Of a stretch of DNA of 64,000 bases, positions 49,121-61,799 are shown in pieces (positions within the stretch are counted from its first letter, which is position 1; every line of letters begins with the position of its first letter). A program made the position numbers and the translations under genes. This stretch comes from Torreya grandis. Lineage: Eukaryota > Streptophyta > Pinopsida > Cupressales > Taxaceae. The notes under the pieces are model-generated. The model made no database searches and had not been told where the DNA came from. It saw nothing but the letters and a program-made list of their open reading frames with translations. Location of the stretch: assembly GCA_037957365.1 (NCBI GenBank), contig JARHVA010000592.1, positions 4,876,001 through 4,940,000 on the forward strand, read 5' to 3'.

Positions 49121-49835
49121 ATAAATCATGTCTTGTCCATTGATATTTTCCCATTACAATGTAACAGTAACATATAATGGAATAATATAATAGCATTCAT
49201 CATGCATATTATTTGGTATAACCTACTCAGTAAGAATGATGTGACAAAAATATGGATAAATGGAAATGGAGTGAATCAAGACTTGGTGAAGCACTTGGTC
49301 TTAGAAAATGTAGTGTTTGTTTTCTAAAAATAATATTGGAAGTTCAATGTTATAGTGTGAAAAAAATCTGATATTTTGTCATGAAAATGATCTCTCATTA
49401 CTAAAGATTATTTGGTATTTGTGGTCAACATTTTTTTAATTGTTAATTACTTTTAACTGGAGCTAAGAACTAGAAATTACATTTAATACTAGAGCAATAA
49501 CCAATCTGAGAGACAATTAAAGACCCCATATCTTGAAGATAATTCCATTGATGGAACAATATATCCCATACATCATAAGTAGATCTAGCCATCAAGCATT
49601 AACAACAACAAAACTCACTTACTCTACCATAAGACCCTGCTAAATGATCCATGGGAACCATTGTTGACCACTAGCACTAACCACCAATGATTTAATATGA
49701 TCAAATACCAGTATACCTTAGACTCATGGCCCCAACTGGCCTTACTCGTCTTACTAGGAATCAAACCTTGGTGAGATTGGATACATCCAAATGACCGAAC
49801 CAATTCACCCCAACCTAATTGGTATAACAAATGTT

Positions 49836-50158
49836 GGGTAATAAGATTTTATAAACGTAACTAGAACTATAGAAATTTTTATAATTGGAATTTCCAAACC
49901 AGTGGTGAATATTACTAGACATGGGATGTAAACTTACCTCATTCCATTGAACACATGTTTCAAGCCACAGGGTGACCCTTTCCACATTGAAATTTGAGCC
50001 AGTAGTCCATTACATCAGATAATTTTTCAAATAACCTATCTTAGCTTAGTGTGGGAATAATGCTAGAGAATAGTCATCCCAAGAATGGACACTGAGACCT
50101 TCCACTTATCACACTTAGCTCACTCACTAGTAGGATATCACTATCAGGTTTTAAAAAT
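49836..50158 (-). repeat. SINE-like repeat, copy 1
   Basis: Direct repeat of 50161-50480 (offset 325). On the minus strand its head aligns base for base with the tRNA-like head of copy 2 but is more decayed: CCTACTAGTGAGTGAGC in place of the box A region and GTGTCCATTC in place of box B. It ends in a weak A/T-rich tail at the low-coordinate side. A further box-B-like GGTTTGATTCC (minus) near 49752-49762 suggests a third, older head next to it. Confidence 0.55.
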
Positions 50159-50160
50159 TA

Positions 50161-50480
50161 GGGTAATGGGATATTTTAAACATAACCATAACTATAGACA
50201 TTTTTATAATTTAAATTCCCAAACAAGTGGTGAATATTATTCTTAACCATGGGTTGTGAACTTGTCTCATTATATTGAACACAAGTTTTAAGCCACCTAG
50301 TACACCCATTGCATTGAACACAAATATGTTAGTCTATTACATCATATACTTTTCATGAATAACCCATCATGTATTAGTGTGGGAATGATGCTAGAGAATA
50401 GACTTCCTAGGAATGGATCATGAAGTCTTCCACTACTAACACTCAGTTCACTCACCACTATGCTATCACCACTGTATTCT
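50161..50480 (-). repeat. SINE-like repeat, copy 2, tRNA-like head
   Basis: The minus strand from about 50478 reads GTGATAGCATAGTGGTGAGT; TAGCATAGTGG (50455-50465) fits the pol III box A consensus TRGYNNARNGG. TGATCCATTCC (50410-50420), 35 bases later, resembles box B GGTTCGANNCC with changes. This spacing and order are those of a tRNA-derived SINE, about 315 bp long. The family is not identified, and no target duplication was resolved, partly because the copies sit head to tail. Confidence 0.55.
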
Positions 50481-51505
50481 ATTTGTGGTCAATTTTATCA
50501 TTATAGTCTTTGTCAAATTATTCACATGATTCATTTTTAAATAAAAAATTATAATCAAATAGGTTCAAGGTTAGAAACCTAACATCATTATTTGTGTAGT
50601 CACCTTTTTATGTTCATTTTTAATATTGAGGAATGACAAGAATCATGACATGTGTAACTGATGTGCAAATGACCATCAACAATTAAGATCCTCTGGTGGG
50701 AGATATTATGAGCCATATATATATTTTCCATTTTTTGGATCTCTTTTAACCTATAAGACATTTTTAGTAAAAAATATTCTCTAATTTGATACATAAATGG
50801 TTTAGTGTATGTACAATGTATAACATTATTTCCAGGTCTAAAAGATGTACCTTGTTTTCTTAATTTAAGATATCATGTACAAGTTACTTAATTTAGGTAT
50901 ATTTACTTATTATGTTATTTAAATATGATGTATCTATACACATCTGATTATATGAATCCAAGAAAAAACATTAATAGAAAAATAAATATTTTTGAAATAT
51001 ATGCTTTTTGAAAAGAATCTATTTTTAGTTCTTGCCAATGAAGATGCCTTCAATGTAAATATAGAAGTTATGACTTACAATAAGAATAATAATGTTGTAT
51101 TGATTTATTTTTTATATTTATCTATCCTACATTACCTATGATGATTTCTAACATTATTTATGAAGCCCTTTAAAACTTAATAAGCCACACATAGTTTCCC
51201 TAAACATGTTTACATTAAATACAGCACTTGCCCCTTCTATTTTATAATCTAGACTATGTGATATCATACCTAATATTGATAATATTTATTCATAACTCAT
51301 AAATTATAAATTATACTAAACTTGGGAAGATGCATATAATTAAAAAAATATATTTGGATTTCAGAGCTTTTAGTTCTTTCTTAACCACCTCTTTGTTAGG
51401 CCCTTCGAATAAATAATTAAAAGATTAGAAAAATATAGGTGCAATAAAGAAATTGAAATAATTATTTAAAATAAAAAAATTACTTAGATGTTTCATAATT
51501 ATGGA

Positions 51506-51528
51506 ATATATATATATATATATATATT
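51506..51528. repeat. (AT)n microsatellite
   Basis: About 11 AT units. Confidence 0.9.
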
Positions 51529-53206
51529 ATGAGTATAATAATCATATCCACAATAATAATTGAGAAAATATTAGAATACTTGATAATTATGGTTGAGCAA
51601 CTTTGAGGGGAAAACCTCAAAAATTATGTAATAAGATCACAATTTGTAATATTATGATAAAATATTAACCACTAACTCATATATATAGTATACCCTATCT
51701 GTGGTTATTTGATAGGTTGACCATACTAAGAACATAGATAAATATATTAAGATAATCTGAATGTTATGTGAGCCACAAGTTAACTACACATATCACTAGA
51801 TGTACTTTAAAACATCATTTTCATAAATCTAGAATCGAATATGGATGTTATTACACTAAATATTTATCCTCTTATGTTGCATCTTCATGATTAAGACTCT
51901 TCCATTTGATCAAATACTCATTAAATTATGTTGTTTGTAGCCTTTTTATTTTGTGTATGTGTGTTTAAAAATTATTTTAGGTTTTTAAATAGGGTTAAAG
52001 GGTACAATAGCATATACACAAGGATGATTTAAAATATTTTAAAGTGGGATAATTAATTGAAAACTTAGACAAATGAGTATTCCAAATAAAATTAATAAGT
52101 TATGCTAAACACATAAATTACGTGCAAAAAAGTAAATTAATTGCATAAACACTAGGAAGAGATAATACTTATATTATTTATGATTATGTAAGAAGATTTA
52201 ATATATGCCAAGGTAGAAATAGGAGTGAACAAGATCAAGATATAGTTGTTATATTATATAACTATTATTTTTGGACAACTAAGCACTTGTAGTAGCCTTG
52301 AGACACTTGCATCATTACAGGTGTCCTCATGTCAATATATTTATCTATTATTGAGTACTCAATATTTTTAAAATTGACCATCTATTTTTTTGTATCTTCT
52401 TTTTATTGATATAATTTTTATTCACACATACAGGCTATAGGTGACTTTTTATGGATCAACCCCTAGATATTCGCCCTAGGTCTTTGTACCTTTCAAAAAA
52501 TGGGTTAGTTGGGTCATGAATTTGAATTGATATAAAGAACTTATATGTCAATGAAAATTGTCTACATATCCAATACTCTAAATAGGGACTATGACATATG
52601 TATTTCTCCCCTAAGTGTTTGTTTGTGTGTGCACAAGGGTCAAATATGTTAATTATAAGGGCATGCAATGATATAACTTGTAACTTGAAAACTATTGCTC
52701 ATGGAATGCTATTTGAATGATTCAGACCTATAATTTAGCTGGCACTATGACTGACATATAAATAGGAAATAATATGTTAGTTTTGAATACTTGAGAGGTG
52801 TTTCTTATATGTGTGCTTAATAATATTTTGAATACCACCTGGTTATAAGAATGGTCTTTATTTTGTATTTGTATCACACATTCTAAAAATATTTCATGAA
52901 AGGGTTAAATAAAATAAATGCATTGAACCATTGGATTCAAAAGATTTTAAAATTAAATTAATTTCTAGGTGTCAACATTAGATAAGAATCTAGACACTTG
53001 CATCAATGTAAGTATCCCTATGTGGCAAGTAAGTGTCCAACAAACTAGGAAGTTCTTGAGGATATAAAACTACAATGAAGGATATATGTCAAGTTTTAAG
53101 ATTTTTGTACTATGAAAAAAATGTGGGTCATCATAAATGATATTTTTGAACCATAAGATAAATATCTAGGCACAATGAGATGGTGAATAGAAACCTTTTC
53201 GTAGCA

Positions 53207-53300
53207 GGAAGGTCTAGAACATAAAGATAGATCCATGATAGGTATTTATCAAGTATACAAGAATAAGATGATATGTAAACCATATTTTAGTATATACATT
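53207..53300. repeat. Dispersed 90-bp repeat, copy 1
   Basis: AAGGTCTAGA..., then GGTATTTATCAAGTATACAA and CATATTTTAG, in the same order and spacing as at 61674-61760. The parent element is not identified. Confidence 0.65.
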
Positions 53301-55888
53301 TATTATCATTTAATATATTAATGCATAAGGATTAAATTACTTTTTAAAAAGGAATTAAATGTGTACATGGGTTTCTACAACACACCTAACTTTTTTTAAG
53401 CACAATTTGAATGTTTTAATGGTGTATTTTCTATAACTATGAGCATGGTATAGCATAAATAAGTGCGTATAACCTAAAATTTGATAAAATTTAAATGATT
53501 AAAAATAAAGAGAGTAAGGAAGCAATAAACCTATGTGTTAATGTAACCGTTTATTCCCTTGGTACTTTTATTTGGTAAGTATACTTCCTTATGAAGCATT
53601 CAAACATATAGAGGTTCAAAACTAAAATTTAGATATTTTAAGAGTGTGGTTGGAAGGTAATTATTATCCCAATGTGGTGCAAGTGTGAATTATGGTATGA
53701 CCATTGATATCATTGAATCCTAATCACACAACTCAAGTGATAGTATAATAAAATTCAAGTTAAGTGGTATAAAAAACTAAACTGGTAGAAGGGAAGTAGA
53801 ATTAGTCCGTTAAAGGTGTTAAATCTCAACCACACTACTAGAATGAACCAACTAGTATAGAGATAATATGATCAAAATGGTCGTTCCTAGTGAAAATAGT
53901 GCATCTTGGTAAATAAGTTTGAATATGTATTATAAATTTTTTTACAATTACATGGCACATACACATCTAATGTGTCTCAAGCTAAAATTGTTTTTCAAAA
54001 TTTAACCTATGATCTATAAATTTGTATAATATATGTCACAAATCTAAAAAACTCTATTTTAAATGTATAAATATTAGTGCAATGTGTATATGATTCTAAC
54101 CCAAGTGTGTATATGAACTATATAATATGTATAAAATGTTTTCAACTATGTGAACTATGTATGTATAGATTCATGTCTCCATAAATTTCACTCACTAATA
54201 TTCACCCCTTCCCCTCTCCACTCCCACCTTTTGGGGTTAATGTAATAGAATCTAGTCGTTGTCTTACTTAAAAAATATAAGATAAATATAAAATCTATGT
54301 ATAAAGCATAAACCATATAAGAGTAGCATGTTAAAATATGTATACCAATTAATTTCATATTATGTGACCATAACAAGCCATAATATGTATTGTATGAATC
54401 ATGAAAATGTCTACAAAGCAACATTAAAATCTCAACAAACAATCAAGTACACACATGAGATTACTCAATTTCAAATATAAAGGGGTCTAAGGAGACCACA
54501 AACAAGGGAAAATTTAAAATATTGCACAATTGAATTATTAAAATATATAAATGTCCATAAATCAAAATAAAGAAACATATAGTAGCATTTGTGATATCAA
54601 TCAAGGAATGTTTTAAAATGTTCCATAAGCAAGACAATAACAATCCATAAAAATACACTCAAGAAAGTGACAATATGAAAAACTAAAGTACAAACAACCA
54701 ACATAATCATATCATACTAGTCCTTACATGTATATGTTAAAAAAACTGACATATAACATAACATATCAAACACACCGTCAAAGATGTAGTTATGAGCATA
54801 TACATGTGTAAGCAATGTTATATAAGATCAATGTGATTATGGAAAGGTGATCATAGATTAATATAGCTTGTATCAATCATGATCAAAGAATTATATTCCC
54901 CCAATGTAGTGTGGCACATAGCAAGAGCAAACATCCAACATATGTATGTACATGTATCATGTATCTAATTTATGCATGTCTCAAACTCAAATATGCATGA
55001 AAACTATATGTATCTATAAAATAAATGATATTCTATATAATAACACAAAGTAAACAACATATATGCCAAGGAGATAGTAAACATGTGAATGTTGAATACT
55101 TTTATATTTTTGATGTTATTTGAATATTTATGTATTTCTTAAATATTTGAATTTTTTGAATTTTTTTAGAATGACTAAATGAAAGTATCTTTGTCATCAT
55201 AGGGTAAAGGACCACCTCCTCAAAATTTTCTTACATTTAGTTAATATAATAAATTTGTATTGGTTCATCACCGTATCTATCATGTTATATTAAAACCTCC
55301 CCGCCATCAAAAAGAAAGGTGAGGGACATGTTTGTAGTATCTTTTATTGAATTTAAGTTAAGCATTTGTTACTTCCAATAACCAAATGTTAAATATGGTA
55401 CCTAATTTAATACCCATTTAATCTTAGGAACCACCTTTGTTCCATGTGTGATAGGTAACATAATGTATCCAAGAGATTGTACAAAGAGTGGGTAATGTGT
55501 TAACTCTTCTGTATTATCTCCTAATTGTCATTAACATGAAACATTGCTAACTATTTGCCAATTATAAATATCAATCTCAAGATGATGATAATAGTTCCCA
55601 TGATATTTGAAATAATGACTATATCTTATTTTCATGGCCACTTTCAAGTATTACCACTTGTATTTTATATTATAACTTTTGATTTTTTACAAATCAAGTG
55701 TTTTTATCACTACTACTACTCAACATAAATAAACAATACATTTTTTAAATTGTTTTTTTAATGAATCATAATGATTTGTGTCATAGATGGCCTATGGGTC
55801 GATGATAATTAAAATATGATGATCCTTATTTTTAGATGAGTCTGTTGTATGAACTATATATTCTAGGACATAAAGATATTTGGATGTG

Positions 55889-56990
55889 CTAATGTAACAT
55901 AGAAAGAGTTATGTTTATAAGTATTAAAGTAATCAATAATATTAGTTGTGATGATATATGATAATTTTCCACATTATTTACATGATGTATTTGAATTTGT
56001 CCCTTGTAATGTTGGCTAAAGTATTTTAATGAAGAGGGATGGATTGAATAACATGGATTTATAATTTTATCTATTACTTTTGTCTTAACTTTATTCTTAT
56101 TTGGTTTTGTATCTTTTAGAGATGAAGTTAACTTATATGTACCAAGACTTCTAGGTGTGAATAGGTTATATGAAATATACTCAAGTGGACAAAAATTTGG
56201 GTTTTCCAAGTATTCATCTTTCATATCATGAGGTACATCCTCATCATTGTGATAATATTTCATCTTGTTTTTTAATATTGACTAATAAAGGGAAGTCAAA
56301 TGTTTGATCTTATTTTAATTTTAATATCATTGGTTCTTTTTGTAATGGTTTTTATTCTAGATGTGCATCCACGTGTACCTCAATAGTTAGTACCTTATGA
56401 TTATCTTTTTGGTAAATGATTTATTTTTCTTGATTCACCCATCTCATAATTTGGTATACTTTCAAGTGAAATTATTGCTTTTGTGGTACCAATTTAAGTT
56501 TATCCTCCATGTCAAAATTTATCTTTTTATAAAATTTGAAGGGTTCATCGTCAAAAGGCAATTCCCATAGTATCCCATCATGTATGACTTTTACACATTA
56601 ATGTAATATATATGGTACAACTTCCATTATGTGTATCTAAGGTATATTTAATAATAAGTTATAATTTTATGATTAAGAGATTACTTGGAATATGGTTCAT
56701 ATAATTTTTGATCCCGATGTCACATCCAATATGATTTGGCCAATATGTGGGATACATGACTTATTGAAGCATTTATTGAAAAACTTGATATACATGTCTT
56801 ATTTTTTAAGAAAATTTGTGTTAATGCCCATTGTTGTTAATAATTCCATGTTATAAACATTTAGGTCAGATCCATTATCAACTATCACACTTTGGATTAT
56901 TTTTTATGCATATTAACTTGTATAAATAGAGGCAAGTCTTGCTTAAGAATATCTTTTGATGGTAAATGTTTTCAATTGAAAGTGATGATA
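55889..56990 (-). pseudogene. Ty3/Gypsy aspartic protease region relic
   Basis: The minus strand reads VIVDNGSDLNVYNMELL near 56835-56890, an aspartic protease active site in which D-N-G-S replaces the D-S/G-G-A/S form used by plant Gypsy elements. After stops and shifts it reads YNLLLNIP-stop-IHIMEVVPYILH near 56590-56665, the second conserved segment (usual LLGRPWIH...SSLHQ). A 124-codon open stretch (55889-56263) lies downstream, in the interval expected between protease and RT, with no domain seen. The RPWIH-type segment is typical of the Athila/Tat side of plant Gypsy, a different branch from the chromovirus copies at the window ends. No LTRs found. Confidence 0.65.
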
Positions 56991-57461
56991 TTTCATTATT
57001 ATTGAGTTATTTCATAGTATCTACAAAGTGATTTGGTTATATATCACTTGGTACTTAGGTTTCATGCAAAGATTCATATAAAATATCCTTATAGGTAGTG
57101 GGTTGTTTTAAAATATGGAGGATTAAAATTATAGAATGCATAATTGGTCAACAAGATCATATAATTTATATTTAGTTCCTAGAGAAGGCTTAAGAGGAAC
57201 TTATTGTATATTAATAAGTTGTGGAATAGCTTGGACACTCTTATATTTTATTGTAGTGATAGTGTGAATTATGAAATCCAATATAAGTCATGTGTGAATA
57301 TTGGGAGGGGGATGGTAGCTGTCACCTGAATAGGATCTAGGAAGAAAAAGGTTGTTACAATCCACATTAGTGCCTAGATACCGGTTCTATATTATTAAAA
57401 ATGATTTGTAAATAAATATTTGAATTTATTTTTTAAGTCACTTCTTTTGAATTGACCAATG

Positions 57462-57969
57462 TGTAATAATTATGTTTAAATTATATAACATAACTTAAAA
57501 TTAATTTTAGTTAATTTAATTTAACTAGCTTAGTTTATTCACTTGGATGTCTTTCTAGCTCCATGTTTGACTTTACTATTAAAGAAGGCTACTTACATGA
57601 TGTGAAAATATTTATAGTGAGTTAAATTAAGTTTATTTATTATATTTTTAGTTGAAATTTATTTTACTTAGTTTTATATTTTTTATTTATTATATTTTCT
57701 AATTTTGGAATTAATCTTCAATGCAAGTTATCTTGCAATAAGCTTATTTTAGTTTTTTTAATGATAAGATTGCACACAAAGGTTGTGTAGTGTATTAATT
57801 GGAATTGATGAGTTCCTTAGAATTTTTATATATGATATTATTTTATATATATATTATTTTATACTATTAATCATATATTTTCAAATTTGAAGTTATTTAA
57901 TACAATTTTTGATCAACAATTTCAATCACAACACAACTAGTTTGATGGTAATTTATTTTATAACTATTT
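57462..57969 (+). repeat. 5' LTR of the Copia element (approximate)
   Basis: Partner of 61084-61609. It is followed by TAATACTAGAGT, which differs from the initiator-Met priming site only by transitions (7 of 12 identical). Confidence 0.65.
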
Positions 57970-58084
57970 AATACTAGAGTGAAAAAAATACTATTTTCAC
58001 TCATAAAATCATTAAAAACATTTATTTATTATTATATCTATGTTGAAGAAAGGTTTAAAATATTTTTTAAGTTGTTTTCAAAAG

Positions 58085-58160
58085 ATACAATGGTTTTAGT
58101 GAATTTTGCTTCCTTGAATATTCTTATTTTCAAAGGTAACAAATTTGAGTATTAAAGAGA

Positions 58161-58215
<55 letters not shown>

Positions 58216-60840
58216 GAATAATATTTTTAAATAATATTATCTTTGGGTAAAAACCACTTCAATATTGTAACACCTTGACACAGCATCAAAAAAGAACAAA
58301 AAATAATGAAAAAAATGAGATGCACAAGCTTACTTCTATATTCAGAGTGTCATAGACCCAAGCATTTATCTAAGAACTATACGATGAAAAAATGATAATG
58401 AGACATGTAATACTTTAGAGACTTCATATCAAAGATCTTTTAATTTAAGAAAAGCAAAACTCTAATCTCTTAAAATGAATTTTAAAAATAGGAGAATGTC
58501 AGATTTTGAAGGAGTTGGATATTATTATGTCAATTTTAATGATTTAATTTATAGAATGATGGTTTATAAACAAAATTATAAAATATAGTGTTATATAAAG
58601 AAATATTTTAAGATGTTTAAGCTAAACACTTTTAAATATTGTGATCTCTTTTTAAGAGTGTAAAGACATAAACACTATAAGTGTTGATGACATAATAGGT
58701 TCTCTCTTATCTCATGAAAATTAGATGAGATTATATGCAGGAGATCTAGAACATGGTCTAGAACAAGCACTTGAAACTAAGGCAAGGGTTTAAAATACAA
58801 AAGAGATAAATAAAAATTAGTTTCAATTGAGCTTAAAAAAATTCAAATTCAAAAAAAAAATATGAAAAAATATTTACATGTAAGATCAAGAAATACTTTA
58901 CTTTTAATTATTACGAAAAACTAGGACACATGATAAAAGATTATAGGATACATGCAGCTAGGAATCAATAAAAGGAAAATAAAGATTTTCAAGATTAAAA
59001 AATTAAATTTTAAGATGGTTTAGCATATTATCTCACATGTTTTTTGGAAATAAAGGAACAAAACTATTTTTATCTCTTTATTTAATTTTCTCAAATCAAG
59101 TGATAAGTCACAAAGATGATTTCAGCAAGTTAGATGATTTCTTTAAAAGCAAAAAATAATTAGATGGAACGTCCATCAAATTTAAAATAAATGGGAGTAT
59201 TAAAATATCCACACGTAAAATTAAGTGTGATATAATTATTCATATGAAATTTTATCATAATAGTACAAGTTATAGTGATGAAACTAATGCATACGAGTTT
59301 TATAATCCTACTAGTAACTTTATTTTTAAGGATTATAAATTTTTTTAAAATGTGCTAAATGCTGATTTTGATCATATAGTAACATATATAATAATTAAAG
59401 GGAGGAGGAATATTATTTTTTATTCTTATGGATTACAAATTAATTTGTAGGTTTATAGTTTATTAATAAAAATACTATCTCTTTGAAAGAGAATAGTCAT
59501 CCATCCACATCAATGCCAAACAAGAAAAAAAGTTTATTAAACCCTCATTCAACCAATAAAATATTAGATTAAAATCATGAGAGGATTATAATAAGGATAA
59601 AATATTAAAAATTTAATTTTTTTTATCATGTTTATGATGAAAATAAAATGTTTTTATTATCATCAATGACTAGTGAACCTAGAAGTTATGCAAAAACTAG
59701 TCGAAAGAAAGAGTGGGTTGATGGTATGAAATTAGAGATAGATTCAATTAAGATGAATGATACATGTAATTTATTTAAAAATAAATTTTATAAATATGTC
59801 ATTGGTAAAAATTAGTTCTATAATACCAATATTAAAATTGCAATCCTTGATGGAGTGATTGAAGAAGAAGTATATCTGAGGTAACCACAAGGTTTTGAAG
59901 TAAAGGGTAAATAATTTTGGGTGTATAAATTGAATAAGGATATTTATGAGATAAATCAAGATCCAAGATCTTGGTTCTCAATATTTAATATTTGATTATT
60001 ATATCAAGGTTTTTATATAAATTAAAATGATCTAACTCTTTACATACAAGCATTAAATTTTAATGTTTTATGTGCTTCTCTATATATAAATGACTTGATA
60101 TTTATAGGTATATCTATTGATATGTTGAATAGATTTAAGAAATATATGAAATAATATTTTGAGATTATTGATCTTGTACTTATGAATTAATATTTTGGAA
60201 TTAAAGTTTAGCAAAAGAAAGAGGAAGTATTCATTTATCAGGCCAAATATGCCAAGGACATCTTAAATAAGTACAATCTTCAATATTCCAAGCTTACAAA
60301 CACTCCAATTTTAAGTGGATAAAAGTGTATGAACGAGGATGAAAGTATTTTAACTGATAAAAAAAATTATAATCATTTTGGGAAGTTTTATGTATCTCAC
60401 TATGACTAGACCTAATATGAGTCATTGAGTTTCACTATTTTCTAGATTTATAGGCAAACCATCACTCAAATATTTACAAGTAGTTAATAAAATTTTAATA
60501 TATGTAAGAGGTAATTATAATCATGATATTAAGTTTATACTATCAAGATATTTTTGTCTAATTAGATACATATGTTCATATTGGGGAGGATCTCTTATTG
60601 ACATGAATTTAACTTCAGGGTATTGCTTCAAATTGAGATGTATGTTGATATCTTGGTCTTCAAAAAAATAAGCTACAATTGCATTACTATATACCAAATA
60701 TGGATTTATATCCATTTTATCATAATTGACATAATTAATATAGTTTGTATTATTGAATAATATCCATATAAGTCTCAAAGAGATTATAGGAATCTCACCT
60801 CTTTTCATCAAAGTGGGAAATATTGAGTGTGATAGCAATA
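58085..60840 (+). pseudogene. Copia gag-pol relic
   Basis: Order on the plus strand: gag start FASLNILIFKGNKFEY (58105-58155), a zinc knuckle remnant YYEKLGHMIKDYR (58903-58942; both first Cys residues now Tyr), RT entry EWVDGMKLEIDSIKMNDTCN (59717-59770), GVIEEEVYL and PQGFEVKGK (59850-59910), YAKDIL-type segment near 60245-60265, YLTMTRPNMSH (60390-60425), and RNase H SLIDMNLTSGYCF with ISWSSKK (60590-60670). The catalytic YVDD is not readable. Integrase could not be traced, so it was probably lost or deleted, in line with the short interior. Stops and frameshifts are frequent. Confidence 0.8.
58163..58210. repeat. (AT)n microsatellite
   Basis: About 24 AT units within the decayed gag. Confidence 0.95.
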
Positions 60841-61083
60841 TGGGAACTTGAGTTCTATTTTTATAATTAGTTTATTTTAATTTTTATATGTTTTAAAATG
60901 TTATTTAAAATATTTATGATCTTAATTAGTGTTTTGGTGACTTTATAACACTTTCCTATGATTTCTTAAGAAATAGATGGAACTATCAGTTAACTGCTAG
61001 TTCATTGCAGTTTAGTTTGTTGTACTTTGATTCAATATTTGAATACTTAGTTGAGTATAAATAATTATCCACTCATTACCAAA

Positions 61084-61609
61084 TATTAATCACTTTTTAG
61101 TTTATTAAATTAAATAAATTAAAATTAATTTGAGTTAATTTTATTTAATTATCTTAGTTAGTTGACTAGGATGTCTTTCTAGTTGCATGCTTGACTTTAC
61201 TATTAAAGAAGGCTTCTTGCATCAAGTCTAACTCTTTATTCTATGTTAAATTTATATATTTTATTTTTAGTTGAATTTAAGTTCACCTATTTTTCTATGA
61301 TTTTATTTTAGAATTTTTCTAATTTTAGACTTAACTTGCAATGCAAATCATCTTGTAATAAGCTTATTTTAGCTTTCTTTACTAATAAGAATTGCACACA
61401 AAGGTTATGTAGTGAATTAATTTCCATGGAGGAGATAATTTCAGGTTTTTTATCTAATATTATTGAATATATACATTATTTTATACCATAAATCACAAAT
61501 TTTGAATTTTAAACCTGTCAAGTATACTTTTTGATCAACAATTACACTCACAACATAATTACTTTGACAGTGAGTTAAAATATGTGACTATTTTGTTGAT
61601 AAATAGATT
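61084..61609 (+). repeat. 3' LTR of the Copia element (approximate)
   Basis: Partner of 57462-57969. Homology to the 5' side continues about 55 bp past the presumed LTR end, including the priming-site-like CAATATTAGAGT (61610-61621). Confidence 0.65.
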
Positions 61610-61673
61610 CAATATTAGAGTGAAACAAAGATTATTTTAATTCATCCAATAATTAAAAATATTCAAAAATAAG

Positions 61674-61760
61674 GTCTAGAGCTGAAAGGTAGATCCCTAA
61701 TAGGTACTTGTCAAGTATATAAGACTAATATGCTATATAAATTAGATTTTAGCATCCATA
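61674..61760. repeat. Dispersed 90-bp repeat, copy 2
   Basis: Counterpart of 53207-53300, located between the Copia 3' LTR and the chromovirus relic. Confidence 0.65.
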
Positions 61761-61799
61761 GTGTGAATTATTTCTTTAGGATATAAAATGAGCCTAACT

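Larger units (their letters stand above)
46727..49690. other. Spacer, extremely A+T-rich in part
   Basis: No gene recognised. The 94-codon frame at 46879-47163 has no visible domain. 48220-48600 is almost pure A/T apart from a CA microsatellite (48438-48468). 48911-49120 holds a 117-bp tandem duplication. The short open frames over 48306-49196 fall in these repeats and are taken as chance. Confidence 0.45.
50481..55880. other. A+T-rich spacer without recognised gene
   Basis: Over 5 kb in which I recognise no coding domain or paired LTR. It contains an AT microsatellite (51506-51528) and a 90-bp segment (53207-53300) that recurs near 61674-61760. The open frames at 52456-52668, 54188-54442 and 54461-54658 are short, hydrophobic and without visible motifs. 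Confidence 0.45.
57462..61609 (+). mobile_element. Ty1/Copia element, 4.1 kb, decayed
   Basis: Direct repeats of about 0.5 kb (57462-57969 and 61084-61609) flank a plus-strand interior with Copia gag and pol traces. Both repeats share CTTTACTATTAAAGAAGGCT and GATCAACAATT and are clearly homologous, but terminal bases are worn, so borders may be off by tens of bases. No target duplication could be fixed. All frames are broken. An AT microsatellite (58163-58210) interrupts the start of gag. Confidence 0.75.

Noticed and set aside
60521..60838. 105-codon minus-strand open frame
   Set aside because: The plus strand here encodes Copia RNase H remnants (SLIDMNLTSGYCF, ISWSSKK), so the minus frame is a shadow.
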